This document shows positions 43,136 through 52,170 of a DNA stretch of 64,000 nucleotides, in pieces. The position numbers and the translations under genes are program-made. The stretch comes from Bacillus thermotolerans (GTDB taxonomy: Bacteria; Bacillota; Bacilli; Bacillales; Domibacillaceae): NCBI RefSeq assembly GCF_000812025.2, contig NZ_JWJE02000003.1, forward strand, positions 62,001 through 126,000. Direction: 5' to 3'. Below the pieces are notes generated by a model. That model had not been told where the DNA came from. It did not search any database and saw only the letters and a program-made list of their open reading frames with translations. The number at the start of each line of letters is the position of its first letter. Position 1 is the stretch's first letter.

Positions 43136-43480
43136 TTAATTTTTCTTATCGTAGAATACGCCATCCACCTGAAGAGCGCTGTATGGGTTGGTGTATTTAT
43201 TCGCGGACTGCTTTTTCCTCCTTAATTGCTGCATATCCCTTTGGATGTCCGCCTTCAGCTTAAACAACTTGTCATCAATGATCTTCTGCCGGGCCATCAT
43301 CTCCCGGCCAAACTGACGCTCCTCTTCTGTAAAAGGCGGCGCTAAGCTCTTCAACAGCGCCTCTCTTCTATCGAGCAGTTCACTGATTGCCTCCACCATT
43401 TGATCACGGTCGGACACTGGATTCATAAGCAGCTCATACAGCTTCTCTGTTACATCATAGCACGCCTTTACGTTAGGCAT
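43136..43480 (-). CDS. fliT: Flagellar protein FliT
   Basis: A 114-residue, mostly helical export chaperone-like protein. Identity rests on size and place right after fliS; the sequence motif content is weak, as is usual for FliT. Its ATG shares one base with the fliS stop (TAATG). Confidence 0.75.
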   Translation of the reverse strand: MPNVKACYDVTEKLYELLMNPVSDRDQMVEAISELLDRREALLKSLAPPFTEEERQFGREMMARQKIIDDKLFKLKADIQRDMQQLRRKKQSANKYTNPYSALQVDGVFYDKKN

Positions 43481-43884
43481 TACACTTGACCGCCCGTACC
43501 CGCATGCTGAAGCTGCCGGTTCTTCTGAATAACTTCCTTCCAAGTATCACGAAATTCCGTCACGAACCCTTCCACTTCTTCCAGAATAGCTGCGTCATTC
43601 TTTATATTCGCTTCGATGAGACGACGGTTTAAGTAGTCATACAACGATAGAAGACTCTCAGAAACGGCTACCTCCATATTCAAGGTCACCATCAGTTCCT
43701 GGATAATCGCCTGTGCCTTTTGGATATTCGTATTCTTTGCTTCTATGTCCTTAGAGGCGATCGCTTTCTTCGCCTGATTAATAAACTTCAAACAGCCGTT
43801 ATACAGCATGAGCGTCAGCTCCCCTGGAGAAGCAGTCGTTACAGCATTATTTGTATATGTCTGGTAAGGGTTTTTCATTCCCAT
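43480..43884 (-). CDS. fliS: Flagellin export chaperone FliS
   Basis: A 134-residue helical protein binding the flagellin C-terminus before export. The family N-terminus NPYQTYTNNAVTTASPGELTLMLYNG begins at residue 4 and the helix LYDYLNRRLIEAN is typical. ATG 43884 has AAAGGAG upstream; a longer frame starts inside fliD without support. Confidence 0.95.
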   Translation of the reverse strand: MGMKNPYQTYTNNAVTTASPGELTLMLYNGCLKFINQAKKAIASKDIEAKNTNIQKAQAIIQELMVTLNMEVAVSESLLSLYDYLNRRLIEANIKNDAAILEEVEGFVTEFRDTWKEVIQKNRQLQHAGTGGQV

Positions 43885-43919
43885 GAAAAACACTCCTTTC
43901 ACGTCATGATTATAGAGCC

Positions 43920-45410
43920 TTATTGAAATTGATTCATTAACATAGCCATTTGCTCGTTGGAGCGTTGAACCGCCTTCTCCATGGCGGTGAATTGGCGCCA
44001 ATAGCGGTCTTCAATGGTGATCAGCTTTTCCTGAAAACGGTCGATCTGATCCTCAATGTTCTCAAGCGTGCGCCCGAGCGTGAAAGTGTTATTAACACTG
44101 GACGCTTTTCCTGCCCGTTTCTCCACCGCACTTCTCGTGTCTGAAATTGTTTCTCTTAGGCGACGGGCAATCCCCTGTTCCGCTTCGGTCTCCCCGTCCG
44201 CTGTGAACAGTTCATACAGCGCCGTCGGGTTTTCTGCGATAGCTTCCTTCAGCTTCTTCTCATCAATAACCAGCTTGCCTCGGTCTAAGTAATTGCTGGA
44301 TGTGCTGATGCCGAAATCTGTCAAATGTGTATTCCCGGCTGCCGTCGTTACCGTTTCATACAGCACAGACCGCATTTGATTCAGGCCGCTCGACAATAAA
44401 GAATCCCCTCGGAGCGTACCGCTGCGGGCTTTCTCCTCCCATAGCTCAATCTCCTTTTCAGAAAGGGCCTCACGCTCTTCCTTTGTAAGCGGCTGGTAGT
44501 CCCGGTAGCGCTTTTCATTGAGTTCACCGTTAATTTTCTCAATCACTTCGTTATATTTATCAACGAATCCCTTAATCGTCTCGAAGACTTTATCAGTATC
44601 TGCTGAAGCGGAAATGTTCACTGAGGTATTGGGATCTGCCTTCTTCAGCGTATACTCCACGCCATTGATACTGAATGTGTTAGACGCGCGCTCAATCTCC
44701 AAGCCATTGAGCACTGCTTTTGCGTTTTGGCCCGCTGTATTGTAAGCACCTGCCTCTGTGTTATCAGCAGACAAATTCAGCTTGGTAAAAAAGGCTCCGT
44801 CTAGTACGATCTCTGCTCCACCCGCTACGTCTCCTGAATTCTTCGCCATGACAGATGCTTTTCCAGAAGCATTATCGAAAAACATGGAAACACCTGTCTG
44901 GTTGTTAATCTTGACGATTAACCCGTCTAGCGTTTCCTCGTCAGCATTAAAGGTAATCTCCTTAGGCTCCCCAAGCGTACCATCCTTCTCGATGGCGCTT
45001 ACTTTCATCGTCTGCTCGCCTGTGAGACTGAATAGTTCTTTAATCGTCTTCTTTGGATCAACATTCGTTCCCACACCTGCACTGCTTGCCATCGTCGCCG
45101 ATGAAGCCAGCTGTTTGACCTGAATCGTACCGGTGAAATCTCCGGTCGAGCTTAAATTCCGCACAGAAACTACGCTGTCATCCGACACGCTGATTTTTTT
45201 CTGTATGTAGTTCGCCTGCTTCATAACTCCGTCAAAGATCATATTGTCGAACTCAAATAAGGTTTTGTTCATGTCGCGGTAATCGTCACGCTGCCACTCC
45301 AAAAATTGCTTCTTCTGCTCTAATTTATTGACCGGCATCCGTTCAGCGGTCATTAAATCCTTTACCATCTGATCAATGTCCATGCCGCTTGCTAGTCCAC
45401 CAATACGCAT
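43920..45410 (-). CDS. fliD: Flagellar hook-associated protein 2 (filament cap FliD)
   Basis: A 496-residue filament cap protein. The N-terminal domain begins with GLASGMDIDQMVKDLMTAE and the C-terminal domain ends with the coiled coil ERYWRQFTAMEKAVQRSNEQM. First gene of fliD-fliS-fliT, with a SigD promoter upstream. Confidence 0.96.
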   Translation of the reverse strand: MRIGGLASGMDIDQMVKDLMTAERMPVNKLEQKKQFLEWQRDDYRDMNKTLFEFDNMIFDGVMKQANYIQKKISVSDDSVVSVRNLSSTGDFTGTIQVKQLASSATMASSAGVGTNVDPKKTIKELFSLTGEQTMKVSAIEKDGTLGEPKEITFNADEETLDGLIVKINNQTGVSMFFDNASGKASVMAKNSGDVAGGAEIVLDGAFFTKLNLSADNTEAGAYNTAGQNAKAVLNGLEIERASNTFSINGVEYTLKKADPNTSVNISASADTDKVFETIKGFVDKYNEVIEKINGELNEKRYRDYQPLTKEEREALSEKEIELWEEKARSGTLRGDSLLSSGLNQMRSVLYETVTTAAGNTHLTDFGISTSSNYLDRGKLVIDEKKLKEAIAENPTALYELFTADGETEAEQGIARRLRETISDTRSAVEKRAGKASSVNNTFTLGRTLENIEDQIDRFQEKLITIEDRYWRQFTAMEKAVQRSNEQMAMLMNQFQ

Positions 45411-45502
45411 CTGCTTTCTCCTTTACTCTTACTCTTTATAAATAATAATCCTTGCCCCGGATCTTTCATTTGATTGCTTGCTTATTTGCTGTCTCACTCG
45501 TT

Positions 45503-45529
45503 ATATCGGAACAAATGATTTGTTATTAA
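45503..45529 (-). promoter_or_regulatory. SigD promoter of fliDST, with internal palindrome
   Basis: On the minus strand TTAA-N15-TCCGATAT, one mismatch in each box to TAAA-N15-GCCGATAT. The spacer is nearly filled by the perfect palindrome AACAAAT-C-ATTTGTT (45510-45524), a possible operator. Confidence 0.6.
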
Positions 45530-45572
45530 TAGGCATTTAAAAAGTTCAGTATGTTTAAAGCCAGCCAACATA

Positions 45573-45610
45573 AAAACGCCGAAAAGCCAGTGCTCTCTGG
45601 CTTTTCGGCG
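45573..45610 (-). terminator. Terminator after the esterase gene
   Basis: Perfect 14-bp stem starting CGCCGAAAAGCCAG, short loop, then TTTTTATG on the minus strand. Confidence 0.9.
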
Positions 45611-45617
45611 TATAGGG

Positions 45618-46379
45618 TTAAGAATGCTTCTTAGCTTGGGCGCGCTTCCGCACGAACGCAAGCGTTTGTTCAATAATTACTGATTGGTCATGGTCAAGCG
45701 TTGCGACGTGATAGCTGTTATCGAGCTCGATGATTTCTTTTTTCAGCGAAGAGATCTTCTGAAAAATCTCGCGGGAGTTATCCGGTGGAACGACATGATC
45801 CACTTTCGAAACAAAAATCAGCGCATCACTTGTCACCTCGCTAAGATGTGCTTTTACCGTCCTCATCAGAGCCGTAATCTCGCCAATGGATCGAACGGGC
45901 GTTTTCTCATAAGCGAGCTCCTGCACACCTTCCGCTTGAATATCAGAACCGATCGCATCTAAGAAACGGGGCTCAGTCGCTCCTTCCATGGCGCTCATAT
46001 CTGGTATATCGATCGCCGCATTAATCGGAACAATTCCTTTAATATCTTTATACTTCTGTGCCATGTACAGCGTCAGCGTGCCGCCCATCGAAAGCCCAGT
46101 GACAAACACTTCCTCACACCGCTCCTTGAGCCACTCGTAACCTTCTTCAACTGAAGCGATCCACTCCTGATACGTGCTTTGCTCCATATCCTCGTAATGA
46201 GTGCCGTGTCCTTTGAGCCGGGGGCCGCAGACGGTGTAGCCGGCATCCGCGTACGCTTCACCAAGCGGCCGCATACTTTGAGTAGATCCAGTGAATCCAT
46301 GGATCACAAGAATTCCCGTTTTACCGCCTTCAAAATAAAACGGTTCTGCTTCCTTCAAGACAGGGTAGCGCTCCTTCAT
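45618..46379 (-). CDS. Carboxylesterase, Est30/YvaK type
   Basis: A 253-residue alpha/beta hydrolase. HGF oxyanion region at residues 27-29, nucleophile Ser97 in GLSMGG, acid in SKVDHVVP, and His in NSYHVATLDHD near residue 223. Matches the thermostable carboxylesterase Est30 family (B. subtilis YvaK). Cytoplasmic; natural substrate unknown. Monocistronic. Confidence 0.9.
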   Translation of the reverse strand: MKERYPVLKEAEPFYFEGGKTGILVIHGFTGSTQSMRPLGEAYADAGYTVCGPRLKGHGTHYEDMEQSTYQEWIASVEEGYEWLKERCEEVFVTGLSMGGTLTLYMAQKYKDIKGIVPINAAIDIPDMSAMEGATEPRFLDAIGSDIQAEGVQELAYEKTPVRSIGEITALMRTVKAHLSEVTSDALIFVSKVDHVVPPDNSREIFQKISSLKKEIIELDNSYHVATLDHDQSVIIEQTLAFVRKRAQAKKHS

Positions 46380-46513
46380 ATTACCTCCTCCTATTCTGGA
46401 TGACCAATTTTTACCTCTGGAATTTATTCTACATCCTTCTCTTTCATTCCTTTTACCCTATCCATACAAAAAGCAAGGCTAAAAACTTCTTTTATTTCTA
46501 TTATTCTCTCCAA

Positions 46514-48007
46514 TTAAGGTGCAATCTTTTGATCTGTATTCTCCGGCTCCTGATGGCCAAGCCTTTCTACTAAATGGCTGTGCTCGCCAAAAATATAATA
46601 ATCCATCGTTTTCTTTGGAATGTTATTGAACGCTTCGCGGCGCACAAAGTAGAAGACGGCCCCAATGGCAAGCCATACGATTAAAGCCATCCAAGACGGT
46701 ACACCCATAAAGGCGGGAGAACCTGGAATGGCAAGCAAGGCAACGAACGTTAGGCTGCTGATGACACCTAGCAGGCTGCACAGCTTGCCTATCGGTGAGA
46801 CGGCTCCTTCAATCGCCTCCTCTTTCCCCGACCACTTAAACATGCGGTAAGCAGCATAGCATGTATAGAAGTAGGCCACAGCTACACCGATAGAAGCCAT
46901 ATCAACAATCCACAGCAGTACCTGCCTGCCAAACCACGGAGCCACTAAACAGACAACCATCGTGAAAATAATTCCTGCATATGGCGTTTTGTGCTTAGCG
47001 TGTAATTTCCCAAAGACCTCCGGCAAAATGCGGGCTCGGCTCATCGCAAACAACAAGCGGCTTGCTGATACAAAAAATCCATTCAATCCTGTAAAAATCC
47101 CCATACAAATAGCTAGAGCCAGTACAAGCAATCCTACGTTGCCGAACGCTCCCGACACGACATCACCTGTTCCCCACATAGACTGCATAGCGACCAGATC
47201 CTGCCACGGCATCGCGACTGCAGTAAAAAGAATATTCACCGCGTAAATAATTGTCGCAACCACCAGTGCCCACACAATTAATGAAAATGCTTTCTTAGCA
47301 GGGAAATCAAATTCTTCCGCCGACTGCGGGACGTTATCAAACCCAACAAAAGCAAACGGAGCAATCGCCACGATCGTTAAAATAGCTGATAAAGCCGGAA
47401 CTTCCGGATTGAAAGCTGGCTGTAAATGAGAGAGGGAAGAGTCAGGATGCATAAACATACCAAGCCCAAGAGCTGCCACTCCTAGCACGAGTACAACACA
47501 GAAGATAAACTGTAGACGTCCCGAGAAAGACGCTCCGCGAATGTTCAACCAGGCAAACAAGAGCAAAGCGGCTGTCGCAATCATTACCTCTGTCGCATAG
47601 ACATCCCAGCCTGCTATGCTGTACATCCGCCCTTGCATGGCCGCTTGAGGAATCGTAAATTTGAGTAAAAGCGCCAGAGCAGATGCATTCAGCGCAACAA
47701 TACTCATATATCCGAGTGCTAGAAACCACCCGCAAACGTAAGCATGCGTTCTTCCAAAACCAAGGTACGCATAAGCAAATTCCCCGCCTGACACCGGAAA
47801 ATGCCGAATTAAAAACCCGTAACTAACAGCGATAAGAATCATTAAGAGGCCGCCAATACCAAAACCCATGATCGCACCAAGCGGTCCGGGACCAGCCATC
47901 CAATCTGCCGGCAAGACAAAGCTTCCCCACCCAATGGCAGATCCTAACGCAATCGCCCAAATCCAATGCGGCTTCATCGTCTTATCTAACTGTGTCCTTT
48001 CCTCCAT
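46514..48007 (-). CDS. APC-family amino acid permease
   Basis: A 497-residue transporter with about 12 membrane segments and the APC start IALGSAIGWGSFVLPADWM near residue 19. ATG has AAGGAGG upstream. Substrate cannot be assigned. The next gene in the same direction upstream is an aldehyde dehydrogenase with its own terminator, so it is probably transcribed alone. Confidence 0.88.
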   Translation of the reverse strand: MEERTQLDKTMKPHWIWAIALGSAIGWGSFVLPADWMAGPGPLGAIMGFGIGGLLMILIAVSYGFLIRHFPVSGGEFAYAYLGFGRTHAYVCGWFLALGYMSIVALNASALALLLKFTIPQAAMQGRMYSIAGWDVYATEVMIATAALLLFAWLNIRGASFSGRLQFIFCVVLVLGVAALGLGMFMHPDSSLSHLQPAFNPEVPALSAILTIVAIAPFAFVGFDNVPQSAEEFDFPAKKAFSLIVWALVVATIIYAVNILFTAVAMPWQDLVAMQSMWGTGDVVSGAFGNVGLLVLALAICMGIFTGLNGFFVSASRLLFAMSRARILPEVFGKLHAKHKTPYAGIIFTMVVCLVAPWFGRQVLLWIVDMASIGVAVAYFYTCYAAYRMFKWSGKEEAIEGAVSPIGKLCSLLGVISSLTFVALLAIPGSPAFMGVPSWMALIVWLAIGAVFYFVRREAFNNIPKKTMDYYIFGEHSHLVERLGHQEPENTDQKIAP

Positions 48008-48202
48008 ACAACAACCTCCTTATTAAATAGTCTATAGCCTGGCAAAACAATATAAAGAATATTCTGAAATATTTACCGACTAGCATATACAAGCTTTTTT
48101 CTTATCCCTACTATATTACAACTGCGCCTTTTACACCAATTTGATATTTCAATAGATATTATTTAATTGCTAGATAAGTTCAAACTCTTCTGTAGTTATG
48201 TA

Positions 48203-48262
48203 CAAATAAAAAATACAGAGGGAAGGTTCTAAGCTCGCTTACACAAGCTTAAGAACCTTCCC
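48203..48262 (-). terminator. Terminator after the aldehyde dehydrogenase gene
   Basis: Perfect 11-bp stem GGGAAGGTTCT/AGAACCTTCCC with an inner AGCT pair, then TCTGTATTTTTTATTTG on the minus strand. Confidence 0.75.
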
Positions 48263-48272
48263 TTGATCTATA

Positions 48273-49733
48273 TTAAAACGGGAAATCCCGGTATTTCGTC
48301 TGCTTCGATACCCACTTTGTGACCGTGAATTCTTCGACTACCCAAGGGTAGCCAAACCGGCCCATACCGCTTTCCTTGTTGCCGCCAAACGGAACAACAG
48401 GGCTGTCGTTTACGGTCTGGTCATTAATATGGGTCATGCCGCTGTCTATTCGAAGCGCCAGTTCTTCCCCTCGATCCAAGTCTTCTGTGAAAATGGCTGA
48501 GCTTAAGCCATATTGCGTATCGTTCGCCATGTCAATGGCTTCCTCATTGGTTTCCGCTTTAATAAGTGAAGCAATCGGCGCGAATAATTCTGTTTGAGCA
48601 AGCGCACTGGAATTATCCACTTCGCTGAATACATATGGAGTCAGGATGTTGCCTTCCACTTTCCCTTCAAGCGCGACGTTCGTGCCGGCTTGCTTCGCTT
48701 TTTCAATGATGTCGAGTGCTTTATTCAGCTGGTTTTTATTCATAAGCGGTCCAATAACCGTCTTCGGATCGCTCGGATCGCCAGCCGGCAGCTCCTTCAC
48801 CCGCTGAATAAACTTCTCTTTAAACTCGCCATACACATCCTTATGAATAATTAAACGGTTAATGATCATGCAGATTTGCCCTTGATGAATGAACTTTCCA
48901 AAGACCGCTGCATCAACGGCGCGGTCCACATCTGCATCAGAAAGCACGATAAATGGGTTGTTACCGCCCAGCTCAAGAGCCACGCGCTTAAAGTTCTCGC
49001 CGGCAATCCGGCCAATGAGCTTGCCGACAGGTGTGGAACCGGTGAAAGCGATCAAACGCGGAATTGGATTTTCAAGCATTTCATTGCCGATTTCTTCAAG
49101 ATCCGTTAAGACCATATTAAAGACGCCTTTTGGCAGTCCTGCCTCTTCAAGGGCCTTCGTTATGATGACGCCTCCGGTTAAGCCTGTCTGCAGGTCCGGC
49201 TTATGAACGACTGCGTTCCCAAGCGCTAAAGCCGGCGCAATCGAACGCATAGACAGGTTCATCGGGAAGTTAAACGGAGAAATAGAAGAAATCACGCCAA
49301 GCGGCAAGCGGTGTACGCGATTCACCTTTCCTTCAATGTTATCCTCTACTTCTTTTATTTCATGAAGCTCGCCGGCATACTTGACTGCCTGCTCAAGCAG
49401 CCCGATCGTCAGCCCGAGCTCTACGTCCGCTTTGACGGCGCTTCCGCCTGTTTCACGGGAGATCGTTTTTTGAATATCCTCTTTGTTCTCCTTCAAGTAG
49501 TCTGCTGCTTTCTGCAGGACAGCCTGGCGCTCTTCAGCAGAGGTTTGTCCCCACTGTTTCTGCGCCTGCTTTGCTGTTTCAAATGCTTCCTTCAGCTGAT
49601 CTCTTGTAGCAAGCTTCACGGTGGCGATGACTGATTCATCATACGGATTAATAATCTGGCCTGTGCGGTCGCTGTTTCCTTCCGTCCACTCACCGTTTAG
49701 GAAGCTTTTATTGTATTGTTCAAATGTTGGCAT
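48273..49733 (-). CDS. NAD(P)-dependent aldehyde dehydrogenase
   Basis: A 486-residue ALDH. Catalytic Glu254 (ALELGGNNP), nucleophile Cys288 (GQICMIINR) and the NAD motif FTGSTPVGKLI are seen. It is closest by eye to benzaldehyde/vanillin-type dehydrogenases such as B. subtilis YfmT. The ATG at 49733 has AAGGAGGG upstream; a longer frame has no ribosome binding site. A CcpA-type site lies 166 bp upstream, inside a promoter on the other strand. Confidence 0.9.
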   Translation of the reverse strand: MPTFEQYNKSFLNGEWTEGNSDRTGQIINPYDESVIATVKLATRDQLKEAFETAKQAQKQWGQTSAEERQAVLQKAADYLKENKEDIQKTISRETGGSAVKADVELGLTIGLLEQAVKYAGELHEIKEVEDNIEGKVNRVHRLPLGVISSISPFNFPMNLSMRSIAPALALGNAVVHKPDLQTGLTGGVIITKALEEAGLPKGVFNMVLTDLEEIGNEMLENPIPRLIAFTGSTPVGKLIGRIAGENFKRVALELGGNNPFIVLSDADVDRAVDAAVFGKFIHQGQICMIINRLIIHKDVYGEFKEKFIQRVKELPAGDPSDPKTVIGPLMNKNQLNKALDIIEKAKQAGTNVALEGKVEGNILTPYVFSEVDNSSALAQTELFAPIASLIKAETNEEAIDMANDTQYGLSSAIFTEDLDRGEELALRIDSGMTHINDQTVNDSPVVPFGGNKESGMGRFGYPWVVEEFTVTKWVSKQTKYRDFPF

Positions 49734-49891
49734 GTATGTCCCTCCTTGTTGCTGTTCAATGCCTCTACTACTTGATTCACCTAAAGAGACGAGATTAAAC
49801 ATAGGATGGAGCCCTTCCGCTAAAAAACCGTCCATTTTTCCCTTGTTGGAAAGAATTCATACTTATTTTTAGAAAAAAGTTAAAAATCTCC

Positions 49892-49920
49892 TTGATTTTG
49901 AAAGCGCTTTCTTGTATACT
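49892..49920 (+). promoter_or_regulatory. SigA promoter with CcpA site in its spacer
   Basis: TTGATT-N17-TATACT. The spacer carries TGAAAGCGCTTTCT (49899-49912), one mismatch from the cre consensus and placed to block RNA polymerase, so repression by CcpA on good carbon sources is expected. Confidence 0.75.
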
Positions 49921-49926
49921 GAATTT

Positions 49927-50065
49927 AGGTTGGACAGCAACACTGGCTGTCACGGTATACGGCGAAGGTGGGGCCGGTATCACCTTCTACATATCACTGC
50001 CTATAGCTCTTTAACTGTCACTTTTGAGTGTGTCAAGCTTTGTCTTGACACACTCTCTTTTTTTT
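49927..50065 (+). ncRNA. Candidate CcpA-regulated small RNA (~137 nt)
   Basis: Starts at a good promoter and ends at a perfect terminator (50026-50065: 12-bp stem GAGTGTGTCAAG/CTTGACACACTC, then T8). Two internal hairpins: GACAGC/GCTGTC (49933-49951) and GAAGGTG/CACCTTC (49964-49987) with the G-rich loop GGGCCGGTAT. No ribosome binding site with a proper frame was found. It could instead be a terminated leader of the ybjQ-like gene 77 bp downstream. Confidence 0.6.
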
Positions 50066-50141
50066 AAAAATGAACGTGCGTTTATGCAGTCAGATAGAAT
50101 ATACTAAATAGAAAGCACTTTATATAAAAGGAGTGGAACGT

Positions 50142-50471
50142 ATGCTGATCGTAACGACTGAAGCCATTAGCGGCTATACCATTACAGAGGTGAAGGGCCC
50201 AGTATTCGGTTTAACTGTCAGGGCGCGGGGCATCGGAAAAGACATTGTGGCTTCTTTAAAGGGACTAGTTGGCGGGGAGATTAACCAATATACAGAAATG
50301 CTTGAGGATGCCCGAAAACAGGCGATGGACCGCATGGTAGAGAATGCGCACGCCATGGGTGCGAATGCGATCGTCATGATGCGCTTTGACTCCGGAGAGA
50401 TTGGCCAGAACATGAGTGAAATTGTTGCTTACGGGACCGCTGTCGTTGCAGAGCCAGCTGAGATGAAATGA
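50142..50471 (+). CDS. YbjQ/UPF0145-family protein
   Basis: A 109-residue protein of the UPF0145 (heavy-metal-binding-domain) family, forming small pentameric rings in known structures: start IVTTEAISGYTI, GLVGGEINQYTEMLEDAR near residue 45, MGANAIVMMRFD near residue 75. ATG 50142 follows AAAGGAG. The stop overlaps the next gene (ATGA). Function unknown. Confidence 0.88.
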   Translation: MLIVTTEAISGYTITEVKGPVFGLTVRARGIGKDIVASLKGLVGGEINQYTEMLEDARKQAMDRMVENAHAMGANAIVMMRFDSGEIGQNMSEIVAYGTAVVAEPAEMK

Positions 50472-50695
50472 TTGAATGGATCGTTGCCTTCTATGGGATT
50501 CAAGTGATTGTCATTGTGATTCTGCTGATCGGCTCATGGCTTATTTGGGATCGGCGATTCAAGCTGAGACACGGACAGCAGGTTCCGGAAGGCTTCTCCC
50601 GTACGAAAGAACGGTTTATTGATCCGACGACAGGCAAAAAGATGGTCGTGTATATGAACCGGGAAACGGGTGAGCGGTTTTACAAGGAGGAATAG
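50468..50695 (+). CDS. Small membrane protein coupled to ybjQ-like gene
   Basis: A 75-residue protein with one N-terminal membrane helix (residues 8-28) and a charged cytoplasmic tail containing DPTTGKKMVVYMNRETGERFY. Coupled to the upstream ring protein by an ATGA overlap, so it may anchor it to the membrane. Family not recognised. Confidence 0.7.
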   Translation: MIEWIVAFYGIQVIVIVILLIGSWLIWDRRFKLRHGQQVPEGFSRTKERFIDPTTGKKMVVYMNRETGERFYKEE

Positions 50696-50816
50696 ATAAC
50701 CCCTCCTTCTTTTATTATTCTCGGTTTTTTCAAATTTATGTCGATTTATGAAGGATATTTACTGATAATACTGAATACTTAAACAACGGTTAAAATACAT
50801 AAGAAAGGATGAGCCG

Positions 50817-51668
50817 ATGTCTCTCCAAATGACTATTCAAGCCGTGCGGGTGCCTATTTCTACTCCGACCTTGTGGCCGCACACAGCAACCAACAGCTAC
50901 CTTATCGGAAACGCAGAAGAAAGTGTACTAGTAGATGCAGGGTATGACCATCCCTCCACACGAGCGGAATTGGAAAAAGCCGTGCAAGAACACGGACTGG
51001 CCAGGCCGTCATCCATCATTTTCACCCATCACCACCCGGATCACGTGCCCGGTGTCCGGCAGCTGACGGATTGGCAACTGGCCTTCTATTGCCACGAACG
51101 TGACAAGCGAGCGATTAGCGGAGCTCTTCATCCTCAGGATGAACTCCGAACACTAGCGGATGAGGAAACGATCCAAGTCGGTGGTGCGGACATTCGCATC
51201 TTACATACACCAGGTCATACAGCGGGCCACTTAAGCTTATACATCCCTTCAGAAAAGATCCTGATCGCTGGAGATAATATCCTGTCAGAAGGCACGACCT
51301 GGATTGGACCGCCAGACGGAAATATGCGCGACTATCTTCGAAGCCTTGAACGCCTAAAGCAGCTGGACCTTGAGAAGCTCGGCCCTGGGCACGGGACATG
51401 GGTGACCGACCCGTATGAACGTATTGACTTCGTTATCACCCGCCGCCTGCATCGGGAAGAACAAATTCAGCAAATGCTGTCGGAGCATGGCCAGCTGACC
51501 GCTTATGATTTAACGAAGTATATGTACGAGGGCTATATTCATCCGAGCGTGTTTGGTGTCGCCCAGAAAACGACAGAGGCCCATTTAGTAAAATTAATGG
51601 AAGATGGAGCCGTTGTCCAGCAAGGATCCGCCTATTCACTGCAGTCTATTTGCGAGCACAATATCTAA
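50817..51668 (+). CDS. MBL-fold hydrolase, LACTB2-like
   Basis: A 283-residue metallo-beta-lactamase-fold enzyme: HHHPDH metal motif near residues 69-74, HTPGHTAGH near 133-141, GDN near 155, GPGHG near 191, and a C-terminal winged-helix-like region. Similar in layout to LACTB2-type endoribonucleases and glyoxalase-II-like hydrolases. AAAGGATGAG precedes the ATG. Substrate unknown. Confidence 0.85.
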   Translation: MSLQMTIQAVRVPISTPTLWPHTATNSYLIGNAEESVLVDAGYDHPSTRAELEKAVQEHGLARPSSIIFTHHHPDHVPGVRQLTDWQLAFYCHERDKRAISGALHPQDELRTLADEETIQVGGADIRILHTPGHTAGHLSLYIPSEKILIAGDNILSEGTTWIGPPDGNMRDYLRSLERLKQLDLEKLGPGHGTWVTDPYERIDFVITRRLHREEQIQQMLSEHGQLTAYDLTKYMYEGYIHPSVFGVAQKTTEAHLVKLMEDGAVVQQGSAYSLQSICEHNI

Positions 51669-51683
51669 AAAATACGACCGGTT

Positions 51684-51713
51684 TTGACACCATTCAGCAA
51701 AAATATGTTTAAT
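51684..51713 (+). promoter_or_regulatory. SigA promoter of the DUF378 gene
   Basis: TTGACA-N18-TTTAAT, start point near 51720, about 50 nt before the GTG start. Confidence 0.6.
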
Positions 51714-51769
51714 CTGCCTCCCGAACGTAAACACTTATAACATCAAACGAACGAGGGAGGTGTTCAACA

Positions 51770-51997
51770 GTGAAAGCTTTAGATTCTATCGCACTGATTT
51801 TATTGATTGTTGGCGGATTAAACTGGCTGCTAGTCGGTCTATTCCAATTTGACCTTGTTGCTTCTATTTTCGGTGGTCAGGAGTCATGGCTGTCTAGACT
51901 CGTTTATATTCTTGTTGGATTGTCTGCCCTGTATTCCCTTAAGTTCTTAGCGATCCTGAACAACGATCGTGCAAGAGATGTAACAGAAGGACACTAA
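51770..51997 (+). CDS. DUF378 small membrane protein (YuzA-like)
   Basis: A 75-residue protein with two membrane helices and the family signatures GGLNWLLVGLFQFDLVA and YILVGLSALYSL. GTG start with GGGAGGTG upstream. Function unknown. Confidence 0.9.
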   Translation: MKALDSIALILLIVGGLNWLLVGLFQFDLVASIFGGQESWLSRLVYILVGLSALYSLKFLAILNNDRARDVTEGH

Positions 51998-52014
51998 TGC
52001 GTTTTATATATAAC

Positions 52015-52060
52015 AAAAGCTTCGCCGACATTATGATACACGCGCCGACGAAGCTTTTTT
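52015..52060. terminator. Terminator after the DUF378 gene
   Basis: AAAAGCTTCG/CGAAGCTTTT stem with a partly paired inner region (CCG/CGG), then TTTTTT on the plus strand. Confidence 0.8.
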
Positions 52061-52102
52061 ACATTTGTTTGCCTATCGGTAAAACCGAGCATACTCGCAG
52101 GC

Positions 52103-52135
52103 AAAAAAGACGCTGAGCCCAAGGAGCCTGCGTCT
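52103..52135 (-). terminator. Terminator after the GNAT gene
   Basis: AGACGC/GCGTCT stem with extra pairing AGGCTCC..GGAGCCT-like inside, then TTTTTTG on the minus strand. Confidence 0.75.
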
Positions 52136-52170
52136 CATAGCGCGCTTTTCAGTTATGTGTATACCTTTAG

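Larger units (their letters stand above)
49734..50141. other. Intergenic region with a small RNA gene
   Basis: 408 bp between divergent genes without a protein gene. It contains the plus-strand promoter with a cre site, the predicted small RNA, its terminator, and a short A/T-rich leader of the ybjQ-like gene with TATACT near 50100. Confidence 0.6.

Noticed and set aside
49795-49983. Minus-strand open frame of 62 codons over the small RNA promoter
   Set aside because: No ribosome binding site, and it is antisense to a well-formed promoter and cre site; peptide composition is not protein-like.
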